Positions 9,572 through 19,774 are shown, numbered from the stretch's first letter. The stretch: DNA of 64,000 bases from Pontibacillus halophilus JSM 076056 = DSM 19796 (GCF_000425205.1 NZ_AULI01000002.1:304456-368455); one strand, 5' to 3'. Numbers and translations are program-made. Notes: generated by a model from the sequence alone, not told the origin.

Positions 9572-10155
9572 TCTTTATTCTCATCATCTGTTATAGATTC
9601 AAAGAATAAATCTGCATCTTGTTCAAAGGCATCTTGCTGAAGTTCTTCAGGTAAAGGAGGGAGCTCCTCAATAGATGTCAGTCCGAAATACGTTAGAAAA
9701 TCACGGGTTGTCCCGTATAAGCGAGGACGACCAACTGCATCCTTACGACCTTGCTCTTCTACAAGATTACGATTCACGAGCGTTTGAATCGGGCGCTCAC
9801 TCTTCACCCCGCGCACTTCTTCAACTTCTGTGCGAGTAATAGGCTGTTGATAAGCGATAATCGCTAATGTCTCAAGAGCGGCCTGAGATAAACGAGAAGC
9901 TTGAGGTGATTCCACCATACGCTGGAAATAGTAGGAATAATCAGGTTTAGTTGTTAAGTGATAATGTTGCTTGGACTGCATAATCGTAAGTCCACGGGAA
10001 TGGCTATTCATAGATTCCTTTAGTTCAGACAGGACACTTTCAACCTCCCAATCTTCCAGTTCCATAATCTCAGCAAGTTGTTTCAAGGTTAGCCCTTCAT
10101 CACCTGCTGCGAAGAGCAACCCTTCTACAATCGCTGTGTAATTCTGCTGTTCCAT
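9553..10155 (-). CDS. scpB: ScpB, segregation and condensation protein B
   Basis: Kleisin-associated winged-helix protein of the SMC-ScpAB complex that compacts and segregates chromosomes. The 200 residues show the family core ALETLAIIAYQQPITR and VEEVRGV (about 88-115) and GRPRLYGTTRDFLTYFGL. The acidic C-terminal tail is usual. It lies 2 nt downstream of scpA; the downstream terminator overlaps the stop codon. Confidence 0.96.
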   Translation of the reverse strand: MEQQNYTAIVEGLLFAAGDEGLTLKQLAEIMELEDWEVESVLSELKESMNSHSRGLTIMQSKQHYHLTTKPDYSYYFQRMVESPQASRLSQAALETLAIIAYQQPITRTEVEEVRGVKSERPIQTLVNRNLVEEQGRKDAVGRPRLYGTTRDFLTYFGLTSIEELPPLPEELQQDAFEQDADLFFESITDDENKETDPFQ

Positions 10156-10157
10156 AC

Positions 10158-10901
10158 TTACTCCTCCAACTGATAAATCACAATATCTTCAAAATGGTGT
10201 TGTTGTTCACAATAAATGGAGCGATTCTTCATCAGTTCTAGAATGGCAATGAAAGTGACCACGACATGCGATCGTGTAGGTACTGGAAACAATTCGGTGA
10301 AATGAATGCCGGACTTAGCCCCTCGCACCTTCGTAAGCACTTCTTCCATTCGTTCAGATATCGGAATCTCTTGCCGCTCTACACGCGCTTCAAGCGGCTG
10401 GTCCCATTGCTTTCGTTTCAGCATATTCTTCATTGCACCAATCATGTCATAGACGGTTACTTCTCCTTGAGTCAGTCCATCTTCCTCTTTGGTTCGATAC
10501 TCATCTAGACTTTGAGCCGGGCGTGTAAAGATTTGGTGCGTGTCATTCTCACGTTCCTTCAGTGTTTGGGCAGCTTCTTTATACTTTCGGTATTGAAGAA
10601 GCTGGTTCATTAACTGCTCCCGTGGGTCCTCCTCCTCATACTCATCATCTTCCACTTCAATCTCTTGATTCGGAAGAAGCATCCCACTTTTCATTGCAAG
10701 TAGCGTCGCAGCCATCACTAAGTATTCACTTGCAATATTTAATTCTAGCTCCTGCATGGTTCGAACATAAGCCATATACTGTTCTGTGATGGTCTTGACT
10801 GGTATATCATAAATGTCAATCTCATACCGATTGATTAAATGTAAGAGCAAATCGAGAGGACCCTCAAAGGAATCCAACTTTACTGTATAGCTTTGATTCA
10901 T
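10158..10901 (-). CDS. scpA: ScpA, segregation and condensation protein A (kleisin)
   Basis: Kleisin subunit that bridges SMC heads and binds ScpB. It has 247 residues, with the kleisin N-terminus (FEGPLDLLLHLI, 12-23) and the SEYLVMAATLLAMKSGMLLP helix (about 60-78). An acidic linker (about 80-95) and a C-terminal winged helix (VTFIAILELMK) follow. First gene of scpAB. Confidence 0.96.
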   Translation of the reverse strand: MNQSYTVKLDSFEGPLDLLLHLINRYEIDIYDIPVKTITEQYMAYVRTMQELELNIASEYLVMAATLLAMKSGMLLPNQEIEVEDDEYEEEDPREQLMNQLLQYRKYKEAAQTLKERENDTHQIFTRPAQSLDEYRTKEEDGLTQGEVTVYDMIGAMKNMLKRKQWDQPLEARVERQEIPISERMEEVLTKVRGAKSGIHFTELFPVPTRSHVVVTFIAILELMKNRSIYCEQQHHFEDIVIYQLEE

Positions 10902-10955
10902 ATGCGTATCCTTCCTCTAAACCACAAAAAATGCAAAAACCGGTGATTCGCCCAT

Positions 10956-10983
10956 ACGCATCCTTCGTCCGCTACATATGGTA
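10956..10983 (+). promoter_or_regulatory. Possible late mother-cell (sigma-K-like) promoter of the yjcZ-like gene
   Basis: CATATGGTA at 10975-10983 fits the CATANNNTA -10 pattern, with an AC dinucleotide 17 nt upstream as in sigma-K promoters. It lies about 65 nt before the small gene's ATG. The match is short. Confidence 0.3.
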
Positions 10984-11046
10984 TACCGTAAGATAAATGT
11001 TAACAAAAAAACATTTATCCGTTAACAGAAAAAAGGAGGAATTTCA

Positions 11047-11139
11047 ATGAGCGGTGGATACGGATATGGCGGCGGTTTCGCGCTAATCGTTGTATTGTTC
11101 ATCTTGTTAATTATTGTCGGTGCTGCATACTTGTACTAG
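11047..11139 (+). CDS. YjcZ-family tiny sporulation membrane protein
   Basis: A 30-residue product: Gly/Tyr-rich start (SGGYGYGGGF) followed by one hydrophobic helix (about 11-27) ending AAYLY. This is the layout of the YjcZ family of very small Bacillus proteins linked to sporulation. The ATG has a strong AAAGGAGGA site and a terminator follows the stop. The molecular role is not known to me. It is divergent from scpA and precedes ypuF. Confidence 0.88.
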   Translation: MSGGYGYGGGFALIVVLFILLIIVGAAYLY

Positions 11140-11155
11140 ACTTTAACGTAAACTC

Positions 11156-11184
11156 CAAACCCTTGGCCGTCTGGTCAAGGGTTT
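11156..11184 (+). terminator. Terminator of the yjcZ-like gene
   Basis: Stem aaacccttg/caagggttt followed by TTTTATCATTTTG, 16 nt after the stop. Confidence 0.8.
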
Positions 11185-11258
11185 TATCATTTTGACGAAC
11201 TTCGTCACGATTGTGTACACTAACAGCAATGCTATGTAAAAAAGGAGGCGATCGTCGT

Positions 11259-11789
11259 ATGTACGATCAAGCCTATATTGAATATCTTGCCCATTTCCAC
11301 AGTACTCGAGATTATTTCGAATGTCACGAAATTCTTGAGGATCGGTGGAAAGAAGAAGGCACGCTAGACAAAGATTCCATTTGGGTTGGCTTTATCCAAC
11401 TAGCTGTAACGCTGTATCACCATCGACGAGGTAACTTTGAGGGCGCGAAACGAACATTAAAGAAATCAAGACAAGCCCTTCAACAGCACGATCACGAATT
11501 AAATCACACCTTTTCTCTTGATTCCAGTAAGCTAATGGCGCTACTCAATGAAATCAAGGGTAATCTTGAAGAACAAAAGGACTATCAAAGCGTCCAGTTA
11601 CCGATTGTGGACCCTACTTTACTGACACTCGTGACCGATGAATGCACCAAGCTCGGAGCTACATTTGGAGCAGTGAGCGACTTCACAGATCGTCTCATTA
11701 TTGATCGACACAGAGAACGAGACCGGTCTGAGGTCATCGAAGAGCGCGAACGACAACTCAACTTGCGTAAAGGCCTTCGCCAATCATAA
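11259..11789 (+). CDS. ypuF: YpuF, DUF309 protein
   Basis: DUF309 proteins are small helical proteins of unknown function. The start is the ATG at 11259 behind AAGGAGGCGAT, not the earlier GTG. This gives 176 residues with the family signature FECHEILEDRWKEEG (about 20-34), then WVGFIQLAVTLYHHRRGNF. The position next to scpAB and ribT matches B. subtilis ypuF. Its stop lies in the bidirectional terminator shared with ribT. Confidence 0.88.
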   Translation: MYDQAYIEYLAHFHSTRDYFECHEILEDRWKEEGTLDKDSIWVGFIQLAVTLYHHRRGNFEGAKRTLKKSRQALQQHDHELNHTFSLDSSKLMALLNEIKGNLEEQKDYQSVQLPIVDPTLLTLVTDECTKLGATFGAVSDFTDRLIIDRHRERDRSEVIEERERQLNLRKGLRQS

Positions 11790-11848
11790 AAAAGAGGCTG
11801 TCTCATGGAATGTGCACGGCTCGCACATGCAATGAGGCAGCCTCTTTT
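11789..11848. terminator. Bidirectional terminator between ypuF and ribT
   Basis: The long stem aaaagaggctg.ctcat / atgag.cagcctctttt has A- and T-rich flanks on both sides and serves the convergent ypuF (+) and ribT (-). Confidence 0.85.
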
Positions 11849-11849
11849 C

Positions 11850-12200
<351 letters not shown>

Positions 12201-12485
12201 TTATCCCTCATTATGAACATCTCTTCCATCCGTTTAGACACATATTTCTGTTTATCTTTTCCAGACGGATTCTACTGTCTATTTATTTATGACGCATTCT
12301 TTAAGTTTTGTCAACTATCAAAAGAATCCATGCAGGACTAAAGTCCTTCATTCAAGCAAATAGAACGATTGTTCCTGTTTTCCTTTCCATACTATATCAT
12401 CGTTCTCATAGGATTCGTCAATGGATATTCCATCCATCTCTCTCCTAGTATAGTAGATCAGCATAAAAAGGTGACGGCGGTAGGA

Positions 12486-12929
12486 TTAAACTCCACGCTT
12501 AAGAAACATTTTGAGAAACACATATCCATCCGTTTCCTTTCCGCGAATCTGAATGGGAATGAGGTTTGTAACCGCTAGCCACATGTGAAAATACGTCCAT
12601 AATCGGATTAGGTCATGTTGACCAAGCTTACTGCTCACATAAGCGGCAATCGCGCTAAAGACAGGACCCCCGATGGCAACAAATGCACGTGAGTAACGGT
12701 GATTCGACTCACCTTGATAGGAAGTATGAGCCCCGATAAACCCGACGAAGTAGAAGTGAATCCCTAGTCTCTCATTGCGAAGAGCGACCAACCGTTTCCC
12801 AACACCAATCGAAACGACAATGTCCTGATACCGACAGAGAAGCGCTGCCACCGCATGGCCAAGTTCATGGATGAAATAAGCAGCTGGAACGAGGACAATG
12901 AGAAATATAAGGAACGTGAAGACTGTCAT
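12486..12929 (-). CDS. Small M50-type (site-2 protease-like) membrane metalloprotease
   Basis: Likely intramembrane zinc protease. The zinc motif HELGH lies at about residues 21-25 in the first hydrophobic segment. A later NLIPIQIRGKETDGY supplies the Asp ligand of the family's (N/L)xPxxxxDG motif. I prefer the ATG at 12929 (AGGTGG site) over a GTG three codons earlier; this gives 147 residues, short for the family. It lacks a PDZ domain, so it is not RasP-like. Substrate unknown. Confidence 0.75.
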   Translation of the reverse strand: MTVFTFLIFLIVLVPAAYFIHELGHAVAALLCRYQDIVVSIGVGKRLVALRNERLGIHFYFVGFIGAHTSYQGESNHRYSRAFVAIGGPVFSAIAAYVSSKLGQHDLIRLWTYFHMWLAVTNLIPIQIRGKETDGYVFLKMFLKRGV

Positions 12930-12966
12930 CAGCCCCACCTAAAAAAAAGAAAAGCGAGTCTTAGAC

Positions 12967-13401
12967 TCACTTCTCTCCTACTTCTACCTTCTTCATAACA
13001 TCGCCTGGTTGAATACGTAGTACAGTTTCCATGCCTTCTGTCACTTGACCGAACACAGTGTGACGACCATCAAGGTGAGGCTGTGGTTCATGCGTGATGA
13101 AGAACTGAGAGCTTCCTGTGTCACGTCCAGCATGAGCCATGGATAGTGTACCCGTCTGGTGTTTATGTGGGTTGTCATCTGTCTCACATTTAATTGTGTA
13201 TCCTGCTCCACCTGTACCAGTGCCATTTGGGCAACCGCCTTGTGCAACAAAGCCTGGAATTACACGGTGGAAAGTTAGACCGTTATAGAATTCTGAGTTT
13301 GCTAGCTTCTCAAAGTTCGCAACTGTATTTGGTGCAGCGTCCTCGTATAGGTCGAAAACGATTTTCTCTCCATTTTCGAAATGAATGGTACCTTGTTTCA
13401 T
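12967..13401 (-). CDS. ppiB: Peptidyl-prolyl cis-trans isomerase B (cyclophilin)
   Basis: Cytoplasmic cyclophilin that speeds proline isomerisation during folding. The second ATG (13401) has AGGAGG at 8 nt, whereas the first is only 2 nt from it. The 144-residue product carries the cyclophilin core: [20 protein letters not shown] (about 41-60), [18 protein letters not shown] (about 88-105) and [12 protein letters not shown]. It lies just downstream of lysA, as in B. subtilis. Confidence 0.95.
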   Translation of the reverse strand: MKQGTIHFENGEKIVFDLYEDAAPNTVANFEKLANSEFYNGLTFHRVIPGFVAQGGCPNGTGTGGAGYTIKCETDDNPHKHQTGTLSMAHAGRDTGSSQFFITHEPQPHLDGRHTVFGQVTEGMETVLRIQPGDVMKKVEVGEK

Positions 13402-13418
13402 ATGCATTTCCTCCTGTA

Positions 13419-14717
13419 TTAGCCCCTAGTATAAGGGAGATCGAAACGGGTAGTGTCCTGATAACTCTCGCGTTGGATAACAAGTTGATGTTCACCGTTC
13501 TCAACAAAGACAACGGCTGCTTTCGGGAAGCGGTTGTAATGGTTCGCCATGGAATACCCATAAGCGCCAGTACTGAACGTCGCCAACAAGTCCCCACTTT
13601 GAATTTCAGGAACCTCCAAATCCCATATTAACATATCTCCGGACTCACAGCACTTCCCTGCAATCGAGACTGTTTCACAAAGAGGCTCATTCATCCGATT
13701 CGCAACGGCTGCAGCATACTTTGCGTTGTAAAGGGCAGGACGTAAATTATCCGTCATACCCCCATTTACAGCAATATACGTTCGTACGTCCGGGATACGT
13801 TTAATCGAGCCAACTGAATAAAGCGTCACTCCTGCATCCCCGACAATCGAGCGACCAGGTTCAATCCAAATCTCAGGCAGTTCAAAATCCCGGTCGTATG
13901 CTTGGCGTTTCACTTCTTTCACAAGCTCATTCACGTACATATTGAGTGGCAATGGTTCATCTTCAGAGGTGTAACGAATTCCGAAACCTCCGCCTAGATT
14001 CATTACTTCTGGGATGAAACCATGCTCGTCACGCCAGCCTTCTAGGGCATCAAAGAGCTTACGTACCGCCATAATAAACCCATCTGTTTCAAAGATCTGT
14101 GAACCAATATGACAGTGAAGACCCTTCAACAGAATTTGGTCATGATGGAGGAGTTGCTTCAGCGCCGCCTCTGCTTGCCCATTTGATAAATCGAATCCGA
14201 ACTTAGAGTCTTCTTGACCCGTCAAGATGTAGTCGTGTGTGTGGGCTTCAATACCTGGTGTCACACGTAGTAACACGTCAATTCTTTTCTCTTTTTCTTT
14301 TAGAAGTGCTTCTAAGAGGTCCAACTCATAGAAATTGTCGACAACAATACAACCAATCCCCATATCAATGGCCATTTCCAGTTCTTCCACGCTCTTATTG
14401 TTGCCATGTAAATGCATTTTCTCTGGAGGGAAGTCCGCTTCGATAGCTGTATACATCTCTCCTTGAGAAACAACATCAAGGCTTAACCCTTCCTCTTTCG
14501 CCACTTGAAGCATAGCAATTGATGAGAATGCCTTACTTGCATAAGCCACTTGTGCCTTTACGTCCAATGCTTCAAATGTTCGGACGAAACTTCTCGCGTT
14601 TTCCCTAATCTTTTCTACGTCATAGACGTACAATGGTGTTCCATATGTATCAGCAAGAACCGTGGCATCGATTCCACCAATCGTCAAATGTCCTCGTTCG
14701 TTCGTTGGTCTACGCAC
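13419..14717 (-). CDS. lysA: Diaminopimelate decarboxylase
   Basis: PLP enzyme for the last step of lysine synthesis, meso-diaminopimelate to lysine and CO2. The start is uncertain between two GTG codons; 14717 has AGGAG at 8 nt and gives 432 residues. The PLP lysine is in AYASKAFSS (about K62), with the glycine loop [11 protein letters not shown] and the C-terminal catalytic CCESGDML segment contributed across the dimer. It follows spoVAF, but a hairpin terminator separates them. Confidence 0.96.
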   Translation of the reverse strand: MRRPTNERGHLTIGGIDATVLADTYGTPLYVYDVEKIRENARSFVRTFEALDVKAQVAYASKAFSSIAMLQVAKEEGLSLDVVSQGEMYTAIEADFPPEKMHLHGNNKSVEELEMAIDMGIGCIVVDNFYELDLLEALLKEKEKRIDVLLRVTPGIEAHTHDYILTGQEDSKFGFDLSNGQAEAALKQLLHHDQILLKGLHCHIGSQIFETDGFIMAVRKLFDALEGWRDEHGFIPEVMNLGGGFGIRYTSEDEPLPLNMYVNELVKEVKRQAYDRDFELPEIWIEPGRSIVGDAGVTLYSVGSIKRIPDVRTYIAVNGGMTDNLRPALYNAKYAAAVANRMNEPLCETVSIAGKCCESGDMLIWDLEVPEIQSGDLLATFSTGAYGYSMANHYNRFPKAAVVFVENGEHQLVIQRESYQDTTRFDLPYTRG

Positions 14718-14741
14718 GCTATCCACTCCTAAGCTATAGAA

Positions 14742-14768
14742 AAAGAGACAGAGGCAATCTGTCTCTTT
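14742..14768 (-). terminator. Terminator of the spoVA operon
   Basis: Stem aaagagacaga/tctgtctcttt with a 5-nt loop, followed on the minus strand by TTTTT, 55 nt after the spoVAF stop. Confidence 0.8.
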
Positions 14769-14822
14769 ACTGATGTGCAGTCTAAATGATTAAAAATAGA
14801 CTATCACAACATATAGGATGAA

Positions 14823-16307
14823 TCAATCATTCGATTTCGGTTGATTGTGATTATTTTGAGGATGCACAATACTCGGACGATTCTTGGCAAGCGGCACTGC
14901 AACACGTAACAAGATTTGCGCCATCGCTTGTGGGTTGAATGGAATGAGCGGCCAGAAGTATGGCGTATTTAATGATCGAGTTGACGTGAGCAATAAGATA
15001 TAGAGCGTAAACCCGATGACTAATCCCTTCACACCAAAGATTGCCGTTATAATGAGAAGGACAACACGGCTAATTTTGTTCGCCACACTCAGCTCATAAC
15101 TAGGTGTCGAGAAAGAGCCAATTGCCGCAACTGATACGTACAGAATAACCTCAGGGATAAACAACCCCACATCAATGGCGATTTGTCCGATTAACACAGC
15201 TGCAATCAGACCCATCGCCGTTGAGAGCGGTGTTGGCGTGTGAATGGCTGCAATCCTTAAGAACTCAATTCCAATATCAGCAATTAGCAATTGAAGAAAG
15301 ACTGGAATATTGCTATCATCCTGCGGTCCAATAAACTGGAGTTGCTGTGGCAACAAGGTCGGATCCATCACCATAACAAGCCAGAATGGAAGTAAGAAGA
15401 CCGAAAGAAAAATCCCAAGATAGCGCACCCATCTAACAAATGATCCAACTATCGGAGACTGTCGATACTCTTCGGCGTGCTGAACATGATGAAAATAAGT
15501 AGTCGGCGTAATAATCATACTAGGTGAAGTATCGACCATAATGAGAACGTGCCCTTCAAATAGATGGGCAGACGCGACGTCTGGTCGCTCTGTATAACGG
15601 ACAAGCGGGAATGGGTTCTTTCCTTGGCTAACGAGAAACTCTTCCACACTTTTATCCGCCATGGACAATCCATCAATGTTGATATTCTTCAGTTCCTTCT
15701 TAATTAGCTTCACAAGTCCAGGGTCTGCGACATCTTTAATGTAAGAAATACAGATATCCGTTTTAGAACGGGTTCCGACTTGAAAGATTTCATGACGCAA
15801 CCGCTCATCGCGGACACGTCTTCTAGTTAAGGATGTATTTTCAATAATGTTCTCTGTATACCCATCACGGGAGCCGCGGACCACTTTCTCTGTGTCAGGC
15901 TCTTGAGGGGTTCGACCCGGATAACTTCTTACATCCACAATAAACGCTTCTGATTCATCTTCCATAAACACAACGATAAGACCAGATAATAATTGAGTAA
16001 CAACTTCATTCATCGTCTTTCCTTTTGAAACTTGCTGATGAACGAGGCGATTCTCTACAATTTCAAACAACTTGCTTTGGCTATGACGTTCAACATCGTT
16101 AATCGATACGAGCATCTCAAGAATCTCGATAATGTATTGAGTGTCACACATCCCCGTTAGATAGAAAATATCAATTTTTCGTTTGAAGATGGTGAGCTGA
16201 CGAAAGCCTAAATCGAACGATTCCCCTACACCAACATGCTCTTTCATGTACGCTTCGACGTCTTTAAGTTTGGATGGAATCGGCGTTTCCTGTACTTGCT
16301 GCCCCAT
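14823..16307 (-). CDS. spoVAF: SpoVAF, GerA-family spore membrane protein
   Basis: Paralogue of germinant-receptor A subunits encoded at the end of the spoVA operon. The ATG at 16307 has AAAGGG at 9 nt; one three codons earlier abuts the ribosome site. The 494 residues comprise a soluble N-terminal region with GerA motifs (SPSMIITPTTYFHHVQHAEEYRQ region at about 264-286), then about five membrane helices (290-460) and a short polar tail. It overlaps spoVAEA by 44 bp. Known in B. subtilis to associate with germinant receptors. Confidence 0.95.
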   Translation of the reverse strand: MGQQVQETPIPSKLKDVEAYMKEHVGVGESFDLGFRQLTIFKRKIDIFYLTGMCDTQYIIEILEMLVSINDVERHSQSKLFEIVENRLVHQQVSKGKTMNEVVTQLLSGLIVVFMEDESEAFIVDVRSYPGRTPQEPDTEKVVRGSRDGYTENIIENTSLTRRRVRDERLRHEIFQVGTRSKTDICISYIKDVADPGLVKLIKKELKNINIDGLSMADKSVEEFLVSQGKNPFPLVRYTERPDVASAHLFEGHVLIMVDTSPSMIITPTTYFHHVQHAEEYRQSPIVGSFVRWVRYLGIFLSVFLLPFWLVMVMDPTLLPQQLQFIGPQDDSNIPVFLQLLIADIGIEFLRIAAIHTPTPLSTAMGLIAAVLIGQIAIDVGLFIPEVILYVSVAAIGSFSTPSYELSVANKISRVVLLIITAIFGVKGLVIGFTLYILLLTSTRSLNTPYFWPLIPFNPQAMAQILLRVAVPLAKNRPSIVHPQNNHNQPKSND

Positions 16308-16863
16308 GTTGTTCATCCCTTTCTAATATGAGCTCAATTGCCCGCTTCGTCACAGGAGCCCCATATTTAATATCATCCCGTCCTCGCATCTTACCAATAT
16401 CTCCAATCGCTACTATCGTCGGAATGGTTAATTGGTCGAGTGCATAGACCGTATCTCCGCTAATTCTGTCTACATCAAGTTCTGGAACCCCCTCTTTGTC
16501 CACACCAAATGGAACGAGATTCCCATCTAGATCGATTGAGAAATCGAATCTTGACCACTCTCTAAATTTCGTATGAGAGGCAACCGCTAATGCTCCAATA
16601 ATGTCGACAGACGGATGAGTCGCAATTTGTAACAAGATGGACTCCCCCGCTCCAATCCCAGATACGCCCGCATCGTCAACTAGGACGAACACAGGCTCAG
16701 ATGTTGCCCGTTCAATGCCTTTAATTATCTCTTCTTTCGTAGCACGGGTAGGATTACCCGCTAAGTCGTCTAGACTCGTTCCTCCGAGCTCACTCGCAAT
16801 GTGGCGGATGGCTCTCCTTGCGTATTCATCTCCATCCGTAATGACAATGACTTTCTTCCTCAT
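16264..16863 (-). CDS. spoVAEA: SpoVAEA, stage V sporulation protein AEa
   Basis: Soluble SpoVA protein. The start at 16863 has AAAGG at 9 nt, giving 199 residues. Recognisable segments are VIVITDGDEYARRAI near the N-terminus, VLVDDAGVSGIGAGE and VGDIGKMRGRDD-like text near residue 165. It lies between spoVAEB and spoVAF and overlaps the latter. Its biochemical role in dipicolinate movement is not settled. Confidence 0.93.
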   Translation of the reverse strand: MRKKVIVITDGDEYARRAIRHIASELGGTSLDDLAGNPTRATKEEIIKGIERATSEPVFVLVDDAGVSGIGAGESILLQIATHPSVDIIGALAVASHTKFREWSRFDFSIDLDGNLVPFGVDKEGVPELDVDRISGDTVYALDQLTIPTIVAIGDIGKMRGRDDIKYGAPVTKRAIELILERDEQHGAASTGNADSIQT

Positions 16864-16868
16864 CCGAC

Positions 16869-17219
16869 TCATCCTTTCGGTTTAAAGAAAATGGCGACGA
16901 GAAATCCAAATAAGATGGCAGAAGCGATTCCAGCCGAGGTCAAGTGAAAGATTCCAACAGCAATGCCGATGAATCCTTTCTCATCCGCCTGTTCCATCGC
17001 CCCGTGCAATAAGGAGTGTCCAAAGCTTGTAATCGGGACAGTCGCACCTGCCCCAGCGAATTCAATAAGCTTGTCGTATAAATCAAATCCATCTAATATG
17101 GCTCCAATGACAACGAACGAGCTCATCACATGTGCAGGAGTCAGTTTAAATACATCCAACATGATTTGTCCGACAACGCATATCCCTCCACCTACTAGAA
17201 ACGCCCACAAATAAATCAT
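16869..17219 (-). CDS. spoVAEB: SpoVAEB (SpoVAE), membrane channel subunit
   Basis: 116-residue hydrophobic protein of the SpoVAC/SpoVAE family, part of the dipicolinic acid (DPA) channel of the spore inner membrane. Motifs: [11 protein letters not shown] (9-19), [31 protein letters not shown] in the middle. Its fold and sequence resemble the adjacent SpoVAC. The ATG overlaps the spoVAD stop (ATGA) and has a GAGGAGG site. Confidence 0.95.
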   Translation of the reverse strand: MIYLWAFLVGGGICVVGQIMLDVFKLTPAHVMSSFVVIGAILDGFDLYDKLIEFAGAGATVPITSFGHSLLHGAMEQADEKGFIGIAVGIFHLTSAGIASAILFGFLVAIFFKPKG

Positions 17220-18232
17220 TTCGCTTCCTCCTCTCGTACAAGAACAACGCCATGGGCAATGGTTGGAATCGTTTCCTTCTGCTGGACCATCGTAGGACTG
17301 TGCAAGGAACCCGTCGCAACGACAAGTATCTTCTTGTATTTACCTGCTCTCAATTGGTTTAACAGGTGCCCATAAGTGACAACGGCTGAACATGCACACC
17401 CGCTACCGCCGGCGAGAACATTCTGATCACTCGTATAAATCATTAGTCCACAATCGTTATGAATACCATTTACATCGTATCCATCTTCTTTCAGCATATC
17501 CTTCACAATTGGACTTCCGACAGCTGACAAATCACCTGTAGCAATTAAATCGTAATCGGTAGGAACTCGGTCGAAATCCTCGAAATGTGCTTTAATGGTG
17601 TCGTACGCTGCTGGAGCCATAGCAGAACCCATATCAAAGGGGTCCTTCGTGCCATAATCCATGACGCGTCCGATTGTTGCACCTTCAACTCGTATGTCAG
17701 ATTTCGTTCTAGAGATTAATGCAGCACCTGCGCCTGTTACGGTTGTAGTTGCTGTTTTCGGTTTTTGTCCTCCATACTCAGTTGGATAACGAAACTGACG
17801 TTCAGCTGTCGCATTATGACTACTCACAGAAGCCATTGCTTGATTGACATACCCACTATTTACTAATGCACTTCCCACTGCCAATGTTTCCATCGAAGTG
17901 GAACATGCTCCGAACATGCAGAGAAAAGGCACATCGAAATTTCGTGCAACGAAGTTTGAGGTCACATTTTGGTTTAACAAGTCTCCTGCGAGAAATAAAT
18001 CTACATCCTCTTTCGTCACACCTGCTTTGTCTAAACAATGATGAATGGCTTCATCCATTAATTTACGTTCCGCCAATTCCCAGTTGTCAGCTCCACAATG
18101 AAGTTCGCTATGCGTCACATCGAACGTATCCTTAAGCGGTCCATCAGCCTCTTTTGGTCCAACTGAGGTGCCTGTCTCCTGAATGTATACACCATTTTCG
18201 AAATACCAGCTTTGTTTTCCTTGTTTAGTCAT
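17216..18232 (-). CDS. spoVAD: SpoVAD, DPA-binding thiolase-fold protein
   Basis: Soluble thiolase-like protein on the outer face of the spore inner membrane; it binds dipicolinic acid for uptake into the forespore. It has 338 residues, which I recall as the B. subtilis length. Thiolase-fold segments include [17 protein letters not shown] (about 108-124), HNDCGLMIY and [21 protein letters not shown] (about 275-295). It lies 11 nt after spoVAC. Confidence 0.96.
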   Translation of the reverse strand: MTKQGKQSWYFENGVYIQETGTSVGPKEADGPLKDTFDVTHSELHCGADNWELAERKLMDEAIHHCLDKAGVTKEDVDLFLAGDLLNQNVTSNFVARNFDVPFLCMFGACSTSMETLAVGSALVNSGYVNQAMASVSSHNATAERQFRYPTEYGGQKPKTATTTVTGAGAALISRTKSDIRVEGATIGRVMDYGTKDPFDMGSAMAPAAYDTIKAHFEDFDRVPTDYDLIATGDLSAVGSPIVKDMLKEDGYDVNGIHNDCGLMIYTSDQNVLAGGSGCACSAVVTYGHLLNQLRAGKYKKILVVATGSLHSPTMVQQKETIPTIAHGVVLVREEEAK

Positions 18233-18243
18233 GAGCTAGCCTC

Positions 18244-18699
18244 CTAGAATACCGACTGGAATAGGTAACGAATCATGCCTACGACATAGGCAGCCGTCAC
18301 CCCAAATACGATGACCGACCCCGCTAGCTTGAACATGTTCGTCGCGACGCCAAGCACGAGTCCTTCACTCTTATGCTCAAGCGCAGCACTTGTAATGGAA
18401 TTCGCGAAACCCGTTACAGGGACGGCTGATCCAGCTCCTGCGAACTGACCGATTCGGTCGTAGACACCAAACCCTGTCAATAACGCTGAAATTAGAATGA
18501 GCGTCGTCACAGTCGGGTTGCCAGCATCCTCTTTACTATAGTCAAATACGTTTATATAGAAATCCGTTAACCCCTGACCAATGATGCAAATAAATCCACC
18601 TACTAGAAACGCCTTTACACAGTTCCATACGTAATTTGGCTTTGGTTGATAATGCGAAACCGTTTTTGAATACTGTTCTTGATTAAACTTTTCACTCAT
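18244..18699 (-). CDS. spoVAC: SpoVAC, DPA channel membrane protein
   Basis: Membrane subunit of the SpoVA complex; in B. subtilis it acts as a mechanosensitive channel releasing DPA during germination. The proper start is the ATG at 18699 (TAGGAG site); a 65-residue open frame upstream only mirrors spoVAB in another frame. The 151 residues hold FLVGGFICIIGQG, LLTGFGVYDRIGQFAGAGSAVPVTGFANSI and four or so hydrophobic helices. Confidence 0.95.
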   Translation of the reverse strand: MSEKFNQEQYSKTVSHYQPKPNYVWNCVKAFLVGGFICIIGQGLTDFYINVFDYSKEDAGNPTVTTLILISALLTGFGVYDRIGQFAGAGSAVPVTGFANSITSAALEHKSEGLVLGVATNMFKLAGSVIVFGVTAAYVVGMIRYLFQSVF

Positions 18700-18710
18700 C
18701 TTACTCACTC

Positions 18711-19124
18711 CTACTGTACAAAGATTGTCCACTGAAACAAAGAGCCGGCAATCTTTCCAAATACAATCGCCATTAATAGCCAAAGCAGCTCTCCATCTAC
18801 TCCAACCCGCTTCGCTAAGATGGGAAAGACATTCAATACCTCCGTCAACGCTGCTGCCAGCATGCCAATGAACACACCATGCAACAGTCCCCACAGCACT
18901 AACAACGCGTTTGGTAACGAGATAAATTCATCAGAAAAGGATAAGTATGTGCCGATTAGAACTCCAGTAATGACGGCAACTTCATAGGCTCGTGTAAACA
19001 TCTTGCTCTTACTTAGTTGAATGAGACGCGGAATTATGCCAAGTACCGTTAAAAAAGCCACGAAGCCAGCCCCAACCGCAAGCCCTCCTGCTAATCCAAT
19101 TAGAATTTCAATTGCCCTCATCAT
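18711..19124 (-). CDS. spoVAB: SpoVAB, stage V sporulation protein AB
   Basis: Small membrane protein of the SpoVA complex, with about four hydrophobic segments and the conserved GGLAVGAGFVAFLTVLGIIPRL near the start. I use the ATG at 19124 (AGGCG at 8 nt) giving 137 residues; an in-frame GTG lies three codons upstream. The start lies inside the 3' end of spoVAA, so the two are coupled. Confidence 0.92.
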   Translation of the reverse strand: MMRAIEILIGLAGGLAVGAGFVAFLTVLGIIPRLIQLSKSKMFTRAYEVAVITGVLIGTYLSFSDEFISLPNALLVLWGLLHGVFIGMLAAALTEVLNVFPILAKRVGVDGELLWLLMAIVFGKIAGSLFQWTIFVQ

Positions 19125-19737
19125 CGGGATCACGCCTGTTATGAGGATTTTCGTAATAAGTAACGTAGGAATCTAGGTCTTGTTCGTATTTAAATAGTTC
19201 CACTTCAAGAGGACTTGGCTCTTCATTAATTCGCTTCTTAAAGAGATGATTAAAGAATAGAATCATCCCAATTCCAAGCCCGATTGAATAAGGAATTTGA
19301 ATCCAAAGTGGATGATTCACTTCTTCTCCTGTCAACAAGTAATAAATCCGCTGATGAACAGCTTCCATTGACACATCAAAATGAAAATTCATAATTGCCA
19401 TTGCTGCGCCAATAAATAACAGCACCCAAATTACGAGCACGATAAGTATGGATGGCTTTTTCTTCGCTTGCTTGATGACTACAATGGTTTGCCCAGGGCC
19501 AAGCGGCTGAAAATCCGCTTCTGGGAATCGCTTTTGCAGTTCAACAATGACGTTGAACACATCAAGAATGACAAGGCTTCGGTCTTCCTTTGTCACGGTG
19601 TGTAGTTGGATTTCCTTCAGCTCTTGAACCAACTTTCGCTCACCAGAAAGTTTGGCGATATCCTTTAACCGTATAGGCGACCCAGCATTCGCCTCAATTT
19701 TATAGTTCATGCGAAGATAAACGGGTTGATGCGACAT
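19108..19737 (-). CDS. spoVAA: SpoVAA, stage V sporulation protein AA
   Basis: First gene of the spoVA operon. The ATG at 19737 has AAGGGGG at 8 nt; an in-frame TTG lies two codons earlier. The 209-residue product has a cytoplasmic N-terminal domain (KLSGERKLVQELKEI...), then two hydrophobic segments at about 112-132 and 155-175 and a polar tail. A sigma-G-type promoter lies 40 nt upstream. Confidence 0.93.
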   Translation of the reverse strand: MSHQPVYLRMNYKIEANAGSPIRLKDIAKLSGERKLVQELKEIQLHTVTKEDRSLVILDVFNVIVELQKRFPEADFQPLGPGQTIVVIKQAKKKPSILIVLVIWVLLFIGAAMAIMNFHFDVSMEAVHQRIYYLLTGEEVNHPLWIQIPYSIGLGIGMILFFNHLFKKRINEEPSPLEVELFKYEQDLDSYVTYYENPHNRRDPDDEGN

Positions 19738-19774
19738 GCACAAAGCCCCCTTATGCAGAAAAGAAGTATAGAGT

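Noticed and set aside
10920..11046. A riboswitch or structured leader before the yjcZ-like gene
   Set aside because: There is only a weak AT-rich inverted repeat (aaatgttaac/cattt); no known aptamer pattern is visible.
14718..14822. A lysine riboswitch (L-box) upstream of lysA
   Set aside because: The gap between spoVAF and lysA is about 105 nt and holds the spoVA terminator; there is no room for or sign of the aptamer.
18700..18894. A 65-residue N-terminal extension of SpoVAC
   Set aside because: It overlaps spoVAB in another frame, has no ribosome site, and the ATG at 18699 has a good one matching the family start.
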